Source: Diogma glabrata (lineage: Eukaryota > Arthropoda > Insecta > Diptera > Cylindrotomidae). From it: a stretch of DNA of 64,000 nt. The position numbers were made by a program, and so were the translations under genes. Numbering within the stretch: position 1 is the stretch's first letter; the number at the start of each line of letters is the position of its first letter. Of the stretch, positions 1 to 12,774 are shown one piece after another. The stretch covers positions 383,385,711 through 383,449,710 of the forward strand of contig OY856187.1 in the NCBI GenBank assembly GCA_963693315.1, in the 5' to 3' direction. The notes under the pieces were generated by a model that saw only the letters and a list, made by a program, of their open reading frames with translations, made no database searches and was not told the origin of the DNA.

Positions 1-430
1 CGTGACTTTAACTATGAATACGTGGTTAAAGAGAGAGAATTTTGTTTTCTTATTCGACTTGATGTCAAACAGTGGACAGCTGTTTTTGGTTTTTTGCTTT
101 GGTGGACGTCAATACGTGGAATTCTTTGTTGTGTAATATTTCAATTAATCATAATACCAATACCATAAAACCATACCATAATACCATAAAACCAAAAAAA
201 AAATTTTACCTAATAAAAGTCTGAAATAAATTTATAAATTGCTTGTTGAGATAATGTTTCAAATAGATGTGATAATGCAGTAACACTAATATCTACACTC
301 ATATTTCATATCTGTGTTAACCCTTGCATTGGGGTGCAGAGACCCAATGAATAAGTCGGGAAGGTAAATTATAATTAACATCAGATACCTTACCGAATGC
401 TACGATTGCATCCCGTGTGTCGACTATCTA
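1..430. other. Unassigned AT-rich DNA
   Basis: No coding frame, RNA gene or recognisable element was seen. A short run of related ACCATA units lies near 155-195. It may belong to the repeat that starts further right, but this cannot be shown here. Confidence 0.4.
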
Positions 431-466
431 GATACATTTCCGGGGTAGCCATTTTTTTGGGTGTGG

Positions 467-700
467 TTACACGTTGTCATCAGCATACCTGCTGAGTATT
501 GCGATACATTTCCGGCAAGAATGGAAAAGAAGAAAATCACTGCTATCATCAACCAGTTGGATTGTAACAATTTTCACAACGTCGTCGTGATCCGGATTGC
601 TGAACTTACCAATCAATGAACTGGATGGGGATAAGCGACTAAATTGAACTACGGGAGTGGGATCTGGACAAGCTGGATGAGTCATTTTTAACATACATAT
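467..700 (-). repeat. Exon-like segment, copy 1 (inverted copy at 10.4 kb)
   Basis: On the minus strand an open frame of 75 codons starts MTHPACPDPTPVVQFSRL. Its first 26 codons and about 15 bases before the ATG recur almost unchanged on the plus strand at about 10392-10484. The two copies separate just after the bases GGTAAGT, which resembles a splice donor. I do not recognise the protein. In both copies a TA-rich stretch and a CGCCACTG/CGCCAGTG hAT-like end lie upstream of the ATG, so the unit is a dispersed repeat. It could be a captured exon or the start of a transposon protein. Confidence 0.5.
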
Positions 701-708
701 ATATACAT

Positions 709-1075
709 ATCAGTGGCGTGCAGTGGGTTTCGATAGACGGTAAGCAGATTATATAAAAAAATAAGAACATTATTCAATTTATCGCCACATGATAGTTCTT
801 CCATTGTATTGATTGCATAACGTGATAAGGCTTTGGCAGATCAGTCTGCACTAATATATGTAAAAGCTAAGCTTCTTTCAAAAACTTCTTCTGTTTTAGT
901 TACAAATCGTCCTATTGTTGACAGCTGCGACTTATAAGATATATCTGATGTTTCATCAAGAAGTATGGCAATAAATAAACAATCTTTGATTTCAAGAAAA
1001 TTTGAGTTTTTTAGATCAACACATATTGATTCACTCAAATCATTTTGTATACGATTGAAAATCTTTCAACATGGC
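709..1075 (-). pseudogene. hAT-type transposase fragment
   Basis: The minus-strand frame reads through a DETSDIS motif and a stretch like the catalytic core of hAT / ZMYM-type transposases (residues like FIAILLDETSD followed by STIGRFV). It is broken by a TGA near 1069 and a TGA inside YISAD*SAKAL, and continues weakly to about 715. The adjoining CAGTGGCGTGCAGTGG at about 711 resembles a hAT terminal inverted repeat. The rest of the gene is missing, so this is a dead fragment. Family assignment rests on motif recognition only. Confidence 0.65.
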
Positions 1076-1226
1076 GATCGAATGAACGTGTACTGTGTGT
1101 CGCTGCAGTGTATTCAAATTAATAAAATAATTGTTTATTGTAAACTCCAAATATCTTCTAAAATAATAATTTATTTTAATATACTTCTGTTTGTTGTATA
1201 TTTTAAATTAATTCCATTAATCTATA

Positions 1227-1790
1227 AAAAGTGACAAAGTTAAGTTTTATATACAATTATACTTGATACATAAACAATCAAAGATGTCCGCTTTTCTGTA
1301 TCATTACGAAATAAAGTAAACCAGCTAGTGCATAGGTGTTGTCTAATTAAACTTTAAAATAGTATACGATAACAATTACGGTTTTTTGCATTTGTGTATC
1401 ATTCTGGAATAAATTAAAACAACTAGGTAGTGTTTCTAGTGTATATAAAGTGACAACATTTAAGTTTTATACACAATTATACTAGAAAATAATCAATTAA
1501 AGATGTCCGATTTTCTGTATCATTTTGAAATAAAGAAAACCAGCTAGTGCTCATATGTTGTCTAACTAAACTTTAAATAGTGTAAACCATTATAAACCAT
1601 TATTGTCTATTTAGACTTTGAAATAGTGTAAACAAAAACAATTTCTAGAGTGTTATATTTAATTAACCTTGATGATAATTCATTAAACCTTTATAAACCA
1701 TTATTGTCTATTTAGACCATGAAATAGTGTAAACATGAACAATTTCTAGAGTGTTATATTAATTAACCTTGATGATAATTTATTCTAAAA
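1227..1790 (+). repeat. Tandem repeats in the LINE 5' UTR
   Basis: Two different repeat units lie directly upstream of the LINE ORF1. The longer unit begins near 1231 and again near 1450 (period about 219; shared AAGTGACAA, AAGATGTCCG and CCAGCTAGTGC). The shorter unit begins at 1591 and 1692 (period 101; starts TATAAACCATTATTG, contains TTTCTAGAGTGTTATAT). Tandem monomers upstream of ORF1 act as promoters in some other LINEs (mouse L1 is the known example); that role here is inference. Confidence 0.7.
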
Positions 1791-1855
1791 TACCAATAAA
1801 TCCATGGTAGTGTCATTGCTAATTGAGTTGATATACAATTTCTGAATATTATAAA

Positions 1856-2578
1856 ATGAATAAAGATAGCATGGAACAGCTATTTTCGAAACAAAATCCA
1901 GGCATATGCGATGTAATGCAAATCTTAAAATATGTCCTTGAGTCTAACAATAATATTAATGAATCCGTACAAAGCATATTGGCAGAAAATAAAATTACAA
2001 AAAAGCGTTTAGATAAAATAGATGCTAACCAGAAATCAACTGAAAATAATGTCAAACAGTTAGAAATAGAGGTCAATTTTCTACGGCAAATGATCCTTGA
2101 TCATGACGTTGTTGTAACGGGACTACCTAATTCAATAAAATCACCGAACGAAATTTTAGATGGCCTGAATAAACTGTATGAATTTGGTACTGAAAATGTT
2201 AAGTCAATATATGTTCAAACATCTGATGCTAGAAGAAAAAACCGAAGTGGCAACGGCATCTTTAAATATGCAACAATCAAATTTAACAACACTGAAGTTA
2301 AACGATCCTTATTAAACAAAAAGAGAGAATTGGGCCCACTATATCTCTCCCAAGCTTTTCCAGGGTATGCAGGGCCTCGTAAAGACTCACAAATATATAT
2401 CAATGAAAAACTTACACAAGTTAATGCACAAATAATCAAAACATTGCGGGATAAGAAGAAAAAAGGTACAATTAAATACTGTTGGTATAAATATGGGAAA
2501 ATTTTCGTAAGAATTAACGATGCTGAGGATACAGTTTTAATTAATAGTCTTGATGATATCAATATTAAAATTAAGTAA
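1856..2578 (+). CDS. LINE ORF1 protein, FP25K-like nucleic-acid-binding protein
   Basis: This 240-residue protein has a predicted coiled coil (about residues 35-85, rich in N, K, E with L/I heptads) and a core beginning DHDVVVTGLP. A basic C-terminal part follows (LYLSQAFPGYAGPRKDSQ, then a KKKKGTIKYCWYKYGKIFVR-type segment). The layout matches LINE ORF1 proteins related to the baculovirus FP domain, which coat element RNA and chaperone nucleic acid. There are no zinc knuckles, unlike the ORF1 of Jockey/I elements. The start is the first ATG after the repeats. A second, broken relative lies at 27.3-27.9 kb. Confidence 0.75.
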   Translation: MNKDSMEQLFSKQNPGICDVMQILKYVLESNNNINESVQSILAENKITKKRLDKIDANQKSTENNVKQLEIEVNFLRQMILDHDVVVTGLPNSIKSPNEILDGLNKLYEFGTENVKSIYVQTSDARRKNRSGNGIFKYATIKFNNTEVKRSLLNKKRELGPLYLSQAFPGYAGPRKDSQIYINEKLTQVNAQIIKTLRDKKKKGTIKYCWYKYGKIFVRINDAEDTVLINSLDDINIKIK

Positions 2579-2758
2579 GCTACGGGTAAATGTTAATGTT
2601 AAATAGATATTAATTGGAAGTTCCTTAATAATTATAGTGCATTATATTTTTGTTTTATGCTTTTGCAACTGCGAAGACACGCATCATGAATAATCAATTT
2701 TAGAATTATAATATTATTTCGAATTATTTTTTCTTTTTTGTTCTAGATTTATCATAAA

Positions 2759-5683
2759 ATGAATACGAATACAAACAACAGCAACGACGGAAGCAACTAC
2801 AATGAGCATTTTTTGAATGATTCTGATTTTTCTACAAATTTGAAAATGTATCCTGATAATGGGATCACCATTCTCTATATAAATATAAACCGGCTAAAAA
2901 ATAAATTACAAAAAATTGAAGATTTTCTTAGTAGTAAACATTTTCAAATAGATGTGATAATTCTGGTAGAAACCTTTCTCAACAAAGGTGAGGAAAAATT
3001 TATAAACTTAGATTGTTACAAATCTTATCATACTATTCGAGAAGAAAGAGAAGGTGGTGGTGTAACCATTTTTGTCAGAGACCATATTGAATCGAAACTA
3101 ATCAAATCTACTAGCTATTTGGAAAACGATTTTCTTATCATTAAACTCATTAAACTTAAATTGCATATTGTTGGTGTCTACCGACCGCCGCACACGAATG
3201 TACCATATTTTATTGATTATCTAAATAAGTTTATGGAAAGATACAAATCGGCTATCTTCGTTGGCGACTTTAACATAAATTTACTTAATCCTTTAGATTC
3301 AAACGTTATTACCTATAAAAGTATGCTGACTACAAACTCGGTTGACATTATTAGCAAAATTGACCCTAAATACGCAACCCGATGTGCAATTGGTGTGCAA
3401 ACTTTGATTGATCACATCCTATCGTCTGCAAGATTTCAATTTAGTATTCTCTATGACTCTTTACACTTTAGTGATCATAAATATCTGTTATGTAAAACTT
3501 ATGCTCAAACTATGACACCTTCGCTGATCATTAAACGTAAGATTATCGACCAAGATGCTATTCTGAAAACTATTTCTGATATGAATCTAAATTGCTGCAA
3601 CTTTGACGATTTCCATAGTATGGTATTAAAAGCGATAGTAGATAATACCAGCGTAATTGAACAAAAAATAGCCCCTAGTAAATTTAGTAAACCTTGGTTC
3701 ACAAATACGCTTGCATTTAAAATTAAAAATCGTGATAAATTCTATAAATTAAAAAAGAAATACCCCTTGAATAAACATTTCGAAGAATCTTTTAAAAAGT
3801 TTAAACAAGATGTAGATCATAGTGTGGCCGATGCTAAACGTCATTACTACTCTAACGAGTTTACCAAAAGTAGTGGCAACAGCAGAAATACGTGGAAATT
3901 GATTAATTCAATCCTTTCTAACACGCAAAATGTACCTAAAGCTCAAAAAATTATATTAGACAAAGGGGGAACACTTGTTTCTGATGATAAGTTAATTGCT
4001 GAAGAATTTAATTATTATTTTTCTACAATTGCCCGTACAATTCAACAATCTATTTCTACTATTCCTTACAACCGAGATTTTCTAAATTATAATATTTATA
4101 ATACTCTTTCTCATTTCAAAAAAGTAGAAAGTGAAATCGTTGCTAGTGCTGTCCAATCACTGAAAGATTCTAGCTCTACTGGATGGGATGATATGTCCAC
4201 TAAATTGGTAAAAAAATTTAATATTGATCTGGTTAACACTTTAACTTGTTTAGTAAATGACTGTTTTGAAAACTCCATTTTTCCTACAAATCTTAAGATT
4301 GCTCATATTATTCCTGTTCCAAAACCAAATTCGGATATATCACTGCTATCAAGTTATCGCCCTATCTCAGTCCTACCGGTACTTTCTAAAGTTTTTGAAC
4401 GACTCATTCATAATCAAATTGAACAACATTTAGAAACGAACGATATCATACATCCTAATCAATTTGGTTTCTTGAAAAAGAGTAGTACTACATCGGCAAC
4501 ACTTCACCTCATTGAAAATATTTATAATAATATTGAACTTAAACTGATTACTGCCGTCCTCTTTCTTGATCTCACTAAAGCATTCGATTGTGTAGATTGG
4601 TGTATTCTGATTGATAAATTGCAAGAAATTGGCATAACGAATAAGGCACTCATATTATTAAAAAGTTATCTGTTGGGACGTATGCAATGTGTAAAGGTTG
4701 GTACAAGTGTATCTAAAAGAGTTCCTACTTTGTGTGGAGTTCCACAAGGATCCATCCTTGGCCCACTCTTGTTTCTGATATATATCAATGATATTTTTAA
4801 GATTGGGTTAATTGGTAAAATCCAACTGTATGCTGATGATGTTACTCTTGTCTACGGATGTAGTGATTCTACTTCACTAAAGGCTGCGCTCACTAATGAT
4901 ATTGAAAAATTAAACACATGGTTCTCGATGAACAACCTTCTGGTGAATTTTAATAAAACTAGTTTTATGATATTTTATCTTAAATTTGAGCCGGAATGCT
5001 GCAATGATCTTACTAAGGTGACTGTAAATGGAAGCGACATATGTAGAGTTCAATCTACTAAGTTCCTTGGACTTCATTTAAGCTCTAGATTAAACTGGAC
5101 TGAACACATTAATTATGTACAATCTAAAATCTCTCCTATTATTGGTGTATTTCGTAGAGTAGGTAAATTTCTCTCCACTAGCGTCCTGAACTCGCTCTAT
5201 TTTGCTTACATTCAATCTCACCTTATTTACCTAATTTCTATATGGGGAGCTGGATCCTACTCTCGCATTAATGGGTTAGAAAAGTTTCAAAATCAATCTG
5301 TAAAAGCTCTTAGAGGGTATGCAATGCGATTTCCATCTATTAATTTGTATTCTACCGATGTTCTCCCGTTGTCCAAACTCATTGATTATGAATACTTGAT
5401 TATAATATATAAAATGAGATTCGGTATGATTAAGTTTAGCAACAATCTTGTTGTTAACTACAGTATAACCAATCGTCCTAGTCGTACTGCTAATGATTAT
5501 CGTCTACCGCTTTACAAAGGTAAAACTGCTCAAAATAGCATTTTGTATAAGGGACTAAAATTGTTCAATTCTCTACCGGGTCATGTTAAAGATTTGAATA
5601 TCGACGCTTTCAAAAAAGAAATTAAATTAAAATTATTTAATGACTACAGTAAAGAGTACCACCTAATGCATCAGAAGAAATAA
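2759..5683 (+). CDS. LINE ORF2: APE endonuclease and reverse transcriptase
   Basis: This 974-residue protein nicks genomic target DNA and reverse-transcribes the element RNA there. The N-terminal APE-like endonuclease shows YININRLKN (about residue 40), VYRPPHTN (about 141), GDFNINLL (about 168), IDHIL (about 218) and SDHKYLL (about 238). The reverse transcriptase shows SYRPISVLP (about 531), FLDLTKAFDCVD (about 602), GVPQGSILGPLLF (about 660) and the catalytic YADD (about 690). No RNase H is present. The frame is uninterrupted. It lies 180 bp downstream of ORF1 and is probably translated from the same transcript. Confidence 0.93.
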   Translation: MNTNTNNSNDGSNYNEHFLNDSDFSTNLKMYPDNGITILYININRLKNKLQKIEDFLSSKHFQIDVIILVETFLNKGEEKFINLDCYKSYHTIREEREGGGVTIFVRDHIESKLIKSTSYLENDFLIIKLIKLKLHIVGVYRPPHTNVPYFIDYLNKFMERYKSAIFVGDFNINLLNPLDSNVITYKSMLTTNSVDIISKIDPKYATRCAIGVQTLIDHILSSARFQFSILYDSLHFSDHKYLLCKTYAQTMTPSLIIKRKIIDQDAILKTISDMNLNCCNFDDFHSMVLKAIVDNTSVIEQKIAPSKFSKPWFTNTLAFKIKNRDKFYKLKKKYPLNKHFEESFKKFKQDVDHSVADAKRHYYSNEFTKSSGNSRNTWKLINSILSNTQNVPKAQKIILDKGGTLVSDDKLIAEEFNYYFSTIARTIQQSISTIPYNRDFLNYNIYNTLSHFKKVESEIVASAVQSLKDSSSTGWDDMSTKLVKKFNIDLVNTLTCLVNDCFENSIFPTNLKIAHIIPVPKPNSDISLLSSYRPISVLPVLSKVFERLIHNQIEQHLETNDIIHPNQFGFLKKSSTTSATLHLIENIYNNIELKLITAVLFLDLTKAFDCVDWCILIDKLQEIGITNKALILLKSYLLGRMQCVKVGTSVSKRVPTLCGVPQGSILGPLLFLIYINDIFKIGLIGKIQLYADDVTLVYGCSDSTSLKAALTNDIEKLNTWFSMNNLLVNFNKTSFMIFYLKFEPECCNDLTKVTVNGSDICRVQSTKFLGLHLSSRLNWTEHINYVQSKISPIIGVFRRVGKFLSTSVLNSLYFAYIQSHLIYLISIWGAGSYSRINGLEKFQNQSVKALRGYAMRFPSINLYSTDVLPLSKLIDYEYLIIIYKMRFGMIKFSNNLVVNYSITNRPSRTANDYRLPLYKGKTAQNSILYKGLKLFNSLPGHVKDLNIDAFKKEIKLKLFNDYSKEYHLMHQKK

Positions 5684-5882
5684 AGAAATAATAATCCATG
5701 CTGTATGTAGTTGGAGCTGAGTTGCTGTCTGAAGTTGTTTTCGTATTTGATTTTCTTCTACTTTATTTGCTTATTTTGCTTTGTTGTAATATGAAATTCT
5801 AAAATTAATAATATTTCCATATATTATAAAATTGTATATTTTTTTTGGAAATAAATAAAAAAAAAAAAAAAAAAAAAAAAAA

Positions 5883-6085
5883 TGCCTAAAAATACTTTGG
5901 ATTCCTATAAAAATGTGTGAAATTCTTGATCATATATTGATAACACTTTCAACATTATAACACTACTGAGTAATTTGAAAAAATTCATTGATTAATATAA
6001 TATGGCTTTGTGTTTAATAACGGCATTAAAAAAATTATTTAAATTATGATGACCATCGTAGGTTTAAATACCCTTTTCTTTAGAA
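5883..6085. other. Intervening AT-rich DNA
   Basis: No gene or repeat was recognised between the LINE poly(A) tail and the foldback element. Confidence 0.4.
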
Positions 6086-6089
6086 AATA

Positions 6090-6640
6090 AAATAAACATT
6101 TCATAAAAAATGAAACAGACTTCAGAAACAACAAAAGAGGCACAAAAAAGTGAAAAATATCTCATTTGTGGCTTTTAGAGACAGAAATACATATAAAATG
6201 ATTAATTTAATTTAATTATGCCTAACTACAGAAAATTACACTTTTCAACAAAGATGTTATATTATAAAACTTATATTTTATTATAACTATTATAGTTTTT
6301 GTAATAGTTATTATATTGTAAGATTTATTTGTAGTACAAAACTGTTGGAAATCGATGCCAAGCAAGAGATGTCAATGATGGTACCGGCTTCGAACATTTT
6401 GTTTTGAAAATAAATTTCAAAATATAAAAGCTATTATGAAAAAATAACTTTTACAATATAATATCTTTGTTTAAAAGCGTAATTTTTTGTATGTTACTAA
6501 GTATAATTAAATTAAATTAATCAAAATTTATACGTATTTTTGTCTCTAAAAGGCACAATTGAGTTATTTTTCACTTTTTTGTGCCTCTTTTGTTTTTTCT
6601 GAAGTCGGTTTTATTTTTTTAAAAAAGTTTATTTTTTTTT
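6090..6640. mobile_element. Foldback MITE with about 190 bp inverted termini
   Basis: The left arm reads GACTTCAGAAACAACAAAAG then AGGCACAAAAAAGTGAAAAA. The right arm, read on the other strand, gives the same order with few changes (GACTTCAGAAAAAACAAAAG). Pairing extends inward through a TAATTTAATTTAATTA segment. The middle is AT-rich with no coding capacity. This is a non-autonomous DNA element. No superfamily was assigned, because the extreme ends run into A/T-rich sequence and no clean target duplication could be fixed. Confidence 0.75.
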
Positions 6641-6689
6641 CATTTTGTTTTGTGTAGTCATAAAATCAAAAGGCGGGGATATTTTCTGT

Positions 6690-7480
6690 CATAGAAAGGA
6701 ATTTAGGACCATTTCGGCATCTAAATCAATTAAATACAACTCAAACCGTCCAAATAGGTTAAAAGCTGTTTCAAAGAAATTGGTAAAATACATTAAAAAT
6801 ATAGTTTTTTTCAATTTCCTGAACAACGACCGTTTTACACGTAATATAAAAAATATGGGACCACTTTGGCATCTATCTTAATAGAATACATTTAAACCAT
6901 CCAAATCGAGTGAGCTATTTTCGAGAAATCGGCGAAAATACATAAAAAAATATAGTTTTTCCAATTTTCTGAAAATAGTACATTTTGCTACAAGAGATGA
7001 AAACGCTGCTTTTTCGTGAGTGAAAATTTGTTCACGAGAACAGTTAAAGTCCAGTGGGACAATTTCACGAACGTAAAATATTTTTATCTCGCGTGGGAAA
7101 TACACTTTTTTCTATGATAGTAAATATATAAACGATAATTGTTAGAATTTATTAAATTAGAAATCGACGAAATAACATTCAAAATTCATATTCTATTTTT
7201 AAATATGGTTGCTTTGTTTTAAAATTATATGAAAATACCATAGCAACTACAATTTGTTATTCTTTTTACACTAGAGGAAAAAAAACCTCACAGGGGATTA
7301 ATCCTGCTTGAAAATAAACTTTTCCTCTGCTATCATAGAAAACGGTATTTTTCACGTCATAAAAAAATGGACCACTTGGGAGTCTACCTTAACAGAATAC
7401 AATTTAAATCATTCAAATCGAATGAGCCGTTTTCAGGAAACATAGCCGTTTTCGGAAACATACATAAAAAACCTTCAATG
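6690..7480. repeat. Degenerate dispersed/tandem repeat, about 150 bp unit
   Basis: Three related units start near 6708, 6856 and 7364. They share GGACCA(C/T)TT, GGCATCTA or GAGTCTA, a CAAATCGA-type segment, a TTTTC.AGAAA segment and CATAAAAAA. The first two are adjacent; the third is separated by about 380 bp of unrelated DNA. Short open frames in them are interrupted and look incidental. Confidence 0.55.
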
Positions 7481-8147
7481 AAAGATCCAATAATTTCATC
7501 ATTTAAATCACTGGAAACAATATTATTTAATGGTTGCACCATTTTAATAAACGAAATATTACACCCATCAAAACTATAAATTAATAATGTTATTAATTTT
7601 AATAACACAACCAATAGATTGAAAATCATTTGAATTTTATCAGGAAAAAACTAACAAACATTTTTCTTCATACTACAAAACTAAAAAACATGTGTTACAA
7701 AATGTACACCAAATGTAAAATGAAAAAAGAAAAGGAAAGAAAAAACTTTACAAGCAGAATTATCTTCTGCTTATTTTCACACATTTTATTGAGACTTTAA
7801 TTGTTTGTTTTTCAATACAACTTCTAAGGAATACATAGCGATTGAAAGCAGAAATTTTACTGATGACCAAAGAACAAAAAATAGATAAAATCTGCCAAAA
7901 AACAAAATTTTTTTATATTTTATTTATATGTGCATTGTAGATTTGGAGTGTTAAAAATTCAAAAAGGCTGACATCTAAATATAGATTTTTGGAATATTAG
8001 AATGATCGTTAATAAATAAATGATTTTAATAATCGATTTAGAATGTTTTTATATTCTTTAATTAATATAAATTTTTGTTAAGACTATTTTAAATTTTGTT
8101 TGGGTAAGCAAGTATGACCCTGCTTTCTTCGTACCGCCCGCCAGTGA
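7481..8147. other. AT-rich DNA without recognised features
   Basis: Short A and T runs and no sustained coding frame. A GTACCGCCCGCCAGTG segment at its right edge resembles the hAT-like end seen at 711. Confidence 0.4.
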
Positions 8148-10376
<2,229 letters not shown>

Positions 10377-10391
10377 TATATATATATATAT

Positions 10392-10483
10392 GTATATTAA
10401 AAATGACTCACCCAGCTTGTCCAGATCCCACTCCCGTAGTTCAATTTAGTCGCTTATCCCCATCCAGTTCATTGATTGGTAAG
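10392..10483 (+). repeat. Exon-like segment, copy 2
   Basis: Near-identical to the minus-strand segment at about 605-700: MTHPACPDPTPVVQFSRL, then SPSSSLIG, followed by GGTAAGT. From there the sequence changes into the GT-rich repeat A, so this copy is cut at the donor-like site. It lies just right of the TA tract flanking the DNA transposon, so that transposon split a larger repeat unit. Confidence 0.6.
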
Positions 10484-11183
10484 TGAGGATGTGTATGTAT
10501 GTATGAATGGGTGCGTGAGTGCGGGTACATGTGCGTGTATGCACAGGATGTGAATGTGTGGGTGAATGAACCTATAATTATGTCTTGATTCTTGTTTCTC
10601 TTTGTAAATAAATCTGCAGGTTGTAAATTGGCATGGTTGTTTTGGGCTAAACTGTGCGAAGCTAACTCTACAAATAAAACTTTAACTCATATTTTCACCT
10701 CTTTTTACATAAACTATTTCATATTTGTAGGTCATACTTCAACAAATCAAATTAGTTGTTTATAATCCCCCATTGGTAACATATATGGTATTATTAAAAA
10801 GAATAATCGGACTGTTGATCAAAAGTTATGCATTAATATGAATAATCGGCCGTTGTGTGTGTCTGGGTATATGTGTATGTTTGTGAGTGTATGAGGTTTG
10901 AGAGCGTGTTCATAGGTGCTGTGAATTGTGGGGCTTGGACGTGGTGATCGTGGTTCTTTCACATAAGGGCGTCGCCAGAGTCTACTCATTTCACTTGTGT
11001 TTTTTTTCTATCCGTTTATTTGGTCTCGAAATACGCGTACAACACTGTTATTTGTAATGGAGCAGCAAGATTCCTTTCTCAACCCCATAGGCTGAAGCTA
11101 GCTTGGGGCTAAATAAATCTCATCCAGGTGCGCGACCTGCTATGCCACTTCGTTGCTATGCCACGAAGAAGCTCTTCACTACA
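10484..11183 (-). repeat. Repeat A: partial copy of the long terminal repeat
   Basis: One of four copies (A here, B at 14.1-15.3 kb, C ending 27145, D ending 38193) that share a GT-rich block, GTGGTTCTTTC, GTCGCCAGAGTCT, GCAGCA and a terminus reading TGTA(A/G)TGAAG on the minus strand. The terminus falls at 11183 here. Only the last part of the 3 kb unit of C/D is present. A precise shared end is expected of an LTR or transposon terminus. No target duplication was found. Confidence 0.6.
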
Positions 11184-11704
11184 TGTTTAGGTGCATACAT
11201 TGGGCTGGCAAGGGAGCAAATCGATGGAGAAATCTGCACACGGCTCCCTGAACCATAACCAGACCCCATATTTTGGCTTTTTGGACCAGTGTCGTCACTG
11301 CAGGTGAAACCTATTAAATGCCCTATAGTTCATGTTTTTTTAATCACCTCGGTTTTTGGAGATGGGTGGTCCGTCAGCCACAACTCCGCCCTAACTTTTG
11401 TAATTTGGTTTTCAAAATAATTTTTCGAAAATGTTTGCGATTGTTCCTTTAGGAAAACATTGAGTGTTCTGGAAAATTTGGAATCTTGTTGTTGAAGAAT
11501 TTTAAAATTTAGGTTGAAGATTTTGTTTTTGAAATAATTTTTGAATTTGTTTATTTTGGAAAATTTAGAAATTTATTTTTTTTTCAAAGCATTCTTTTTA
11601 TATCTTTTAGAATTAAATGTTTTGGGAAAGTTTTTGATTTTTTAAGTTTTTATTTCTTTTTGGTTTTTATTTTGCTCACCACTTTATTCTAGAGTACTTT
11701 ATAC

Positions 11705-11953
11705 TTACTCATTATTATGACTTCTGATCTTAAAATTTTCCTCACCCTCCGCAGCATATTCTGTAATTTGTGCTCCGGAAAATGAACGGTGTGAACATAA
11801 CCCTGCTTTTGTTCTATGGTCATGTGCTTCATAAAGAGTGTTTCCGAAGAAATCTTCAGCCTCAGCCTCGTATCTGGCTAACCTGTCAAACCCCATCCCG
11901 ATGTGCCTATCAAAAATTGGCAACTGTCCTTCCGAAAACGCTAAAATTGACAA
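11705..11953 (-). other. Open frame shared by both duplication arms (arm 1 copy)
   Basis: An 82-codon frame (motifs MGFDRLARYEAEAEDFF, FSGAQITEYAAEGEE) whose counterpart in arm 2 (39727-39981) has 84 codons. By eye they differ at about 15 of 81 positions, with no stop or frameshift in either. I do not recognise the family. It has no signal peptide or membrane segment. It may be an exon of an unannotated gene or an old transposon fragment whose frame survives by chance. Confidence 0.35.
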
Positions 11954-12774
11954 AACAACTCGCTTTACAGTTAGGACATAACCAATAACTGCTTAACCCA
12001 TCCATTCCGCCTCAAGAGGAAGCTGGGCGGATATTAGTGAGGATAAACAACGTCACATTCCATTCTTTTCCGTGAACTAACTGCGCCTAAAACTTTGTCA
12101 AAGCTGACTCACAGTTCTAACGGTACCAGTGACGACGGTTGATGGGGAAACTTGATGCAAGGAATTCTAATCTCTTATATTTATCATGGACTGTACGCAG
12201 TCAAAATTACTCACCAAAATATTTTCACGTTTGCAATTTGCAGCAATTTATAACAAAACAAAAAATCAATAAACAAATCTTAATCCTTCCTCTGGTATTT
12301 ATGTGCATGAAGCCGTTGGATGAATCCATTAAGTCTGCAAAACGGCATTTTATTAATCAAACATCTACATAAATAATTTTGGTGATAACATAAGAATGGA
12401 AATATATAGAAGTGTGAATCTGTATGTATCTACTTAAAGGAAAGGAATTAAGGTAAGTAACGATGTTAATTTTATACGTATATATATTTCTTTTCTAAAT
12501 TCTTGTTAAATTAAGATTAAGGACATTCGCGGTCCACCAGACCTCTTACTACAAGATGGCATCAAGAACGCTCTATCCTGAGATTAATAGTCTTACAGAT
12601 ATGGGTAGGTCACAAACGTAACGTCGCAAATTACGTTTTCGACGCGACGCAAACGTATTTGCTACTCTGCTTTTGCGACGTCATTTGTTACGTTTGCGAC
12701 GTTGTTATTTTGTCATGTAAAACCACAATTTGTTAAAATTTATAATTAAACAGTTTTATTCAAATATATTTTTA

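Larger units (their letters stand above)
1227..5882 (+). mobile_element. Full-length CR1-group LINE, apparently intact
   Basis: The element consists of a repeat-bearing 5' UTR, ORF1 (1856-2578), a 180 bp spacer, ORF2 (2759-5683), a 173 bp 3' UTR and a 26 bp A run (5857-5882). Neither frame has a stop or frameshift. There is no RNase H domain after the reverse transcriptase, as in the CR1/Jockey group. The 5' end is approximate, because I could not find a target-site duplication around it. Intact frames suggest a young, possibly active copy. The LINE on the minus strand at 20.7-23.8 kb is a relative, not a copy. Confidence 0.85.
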
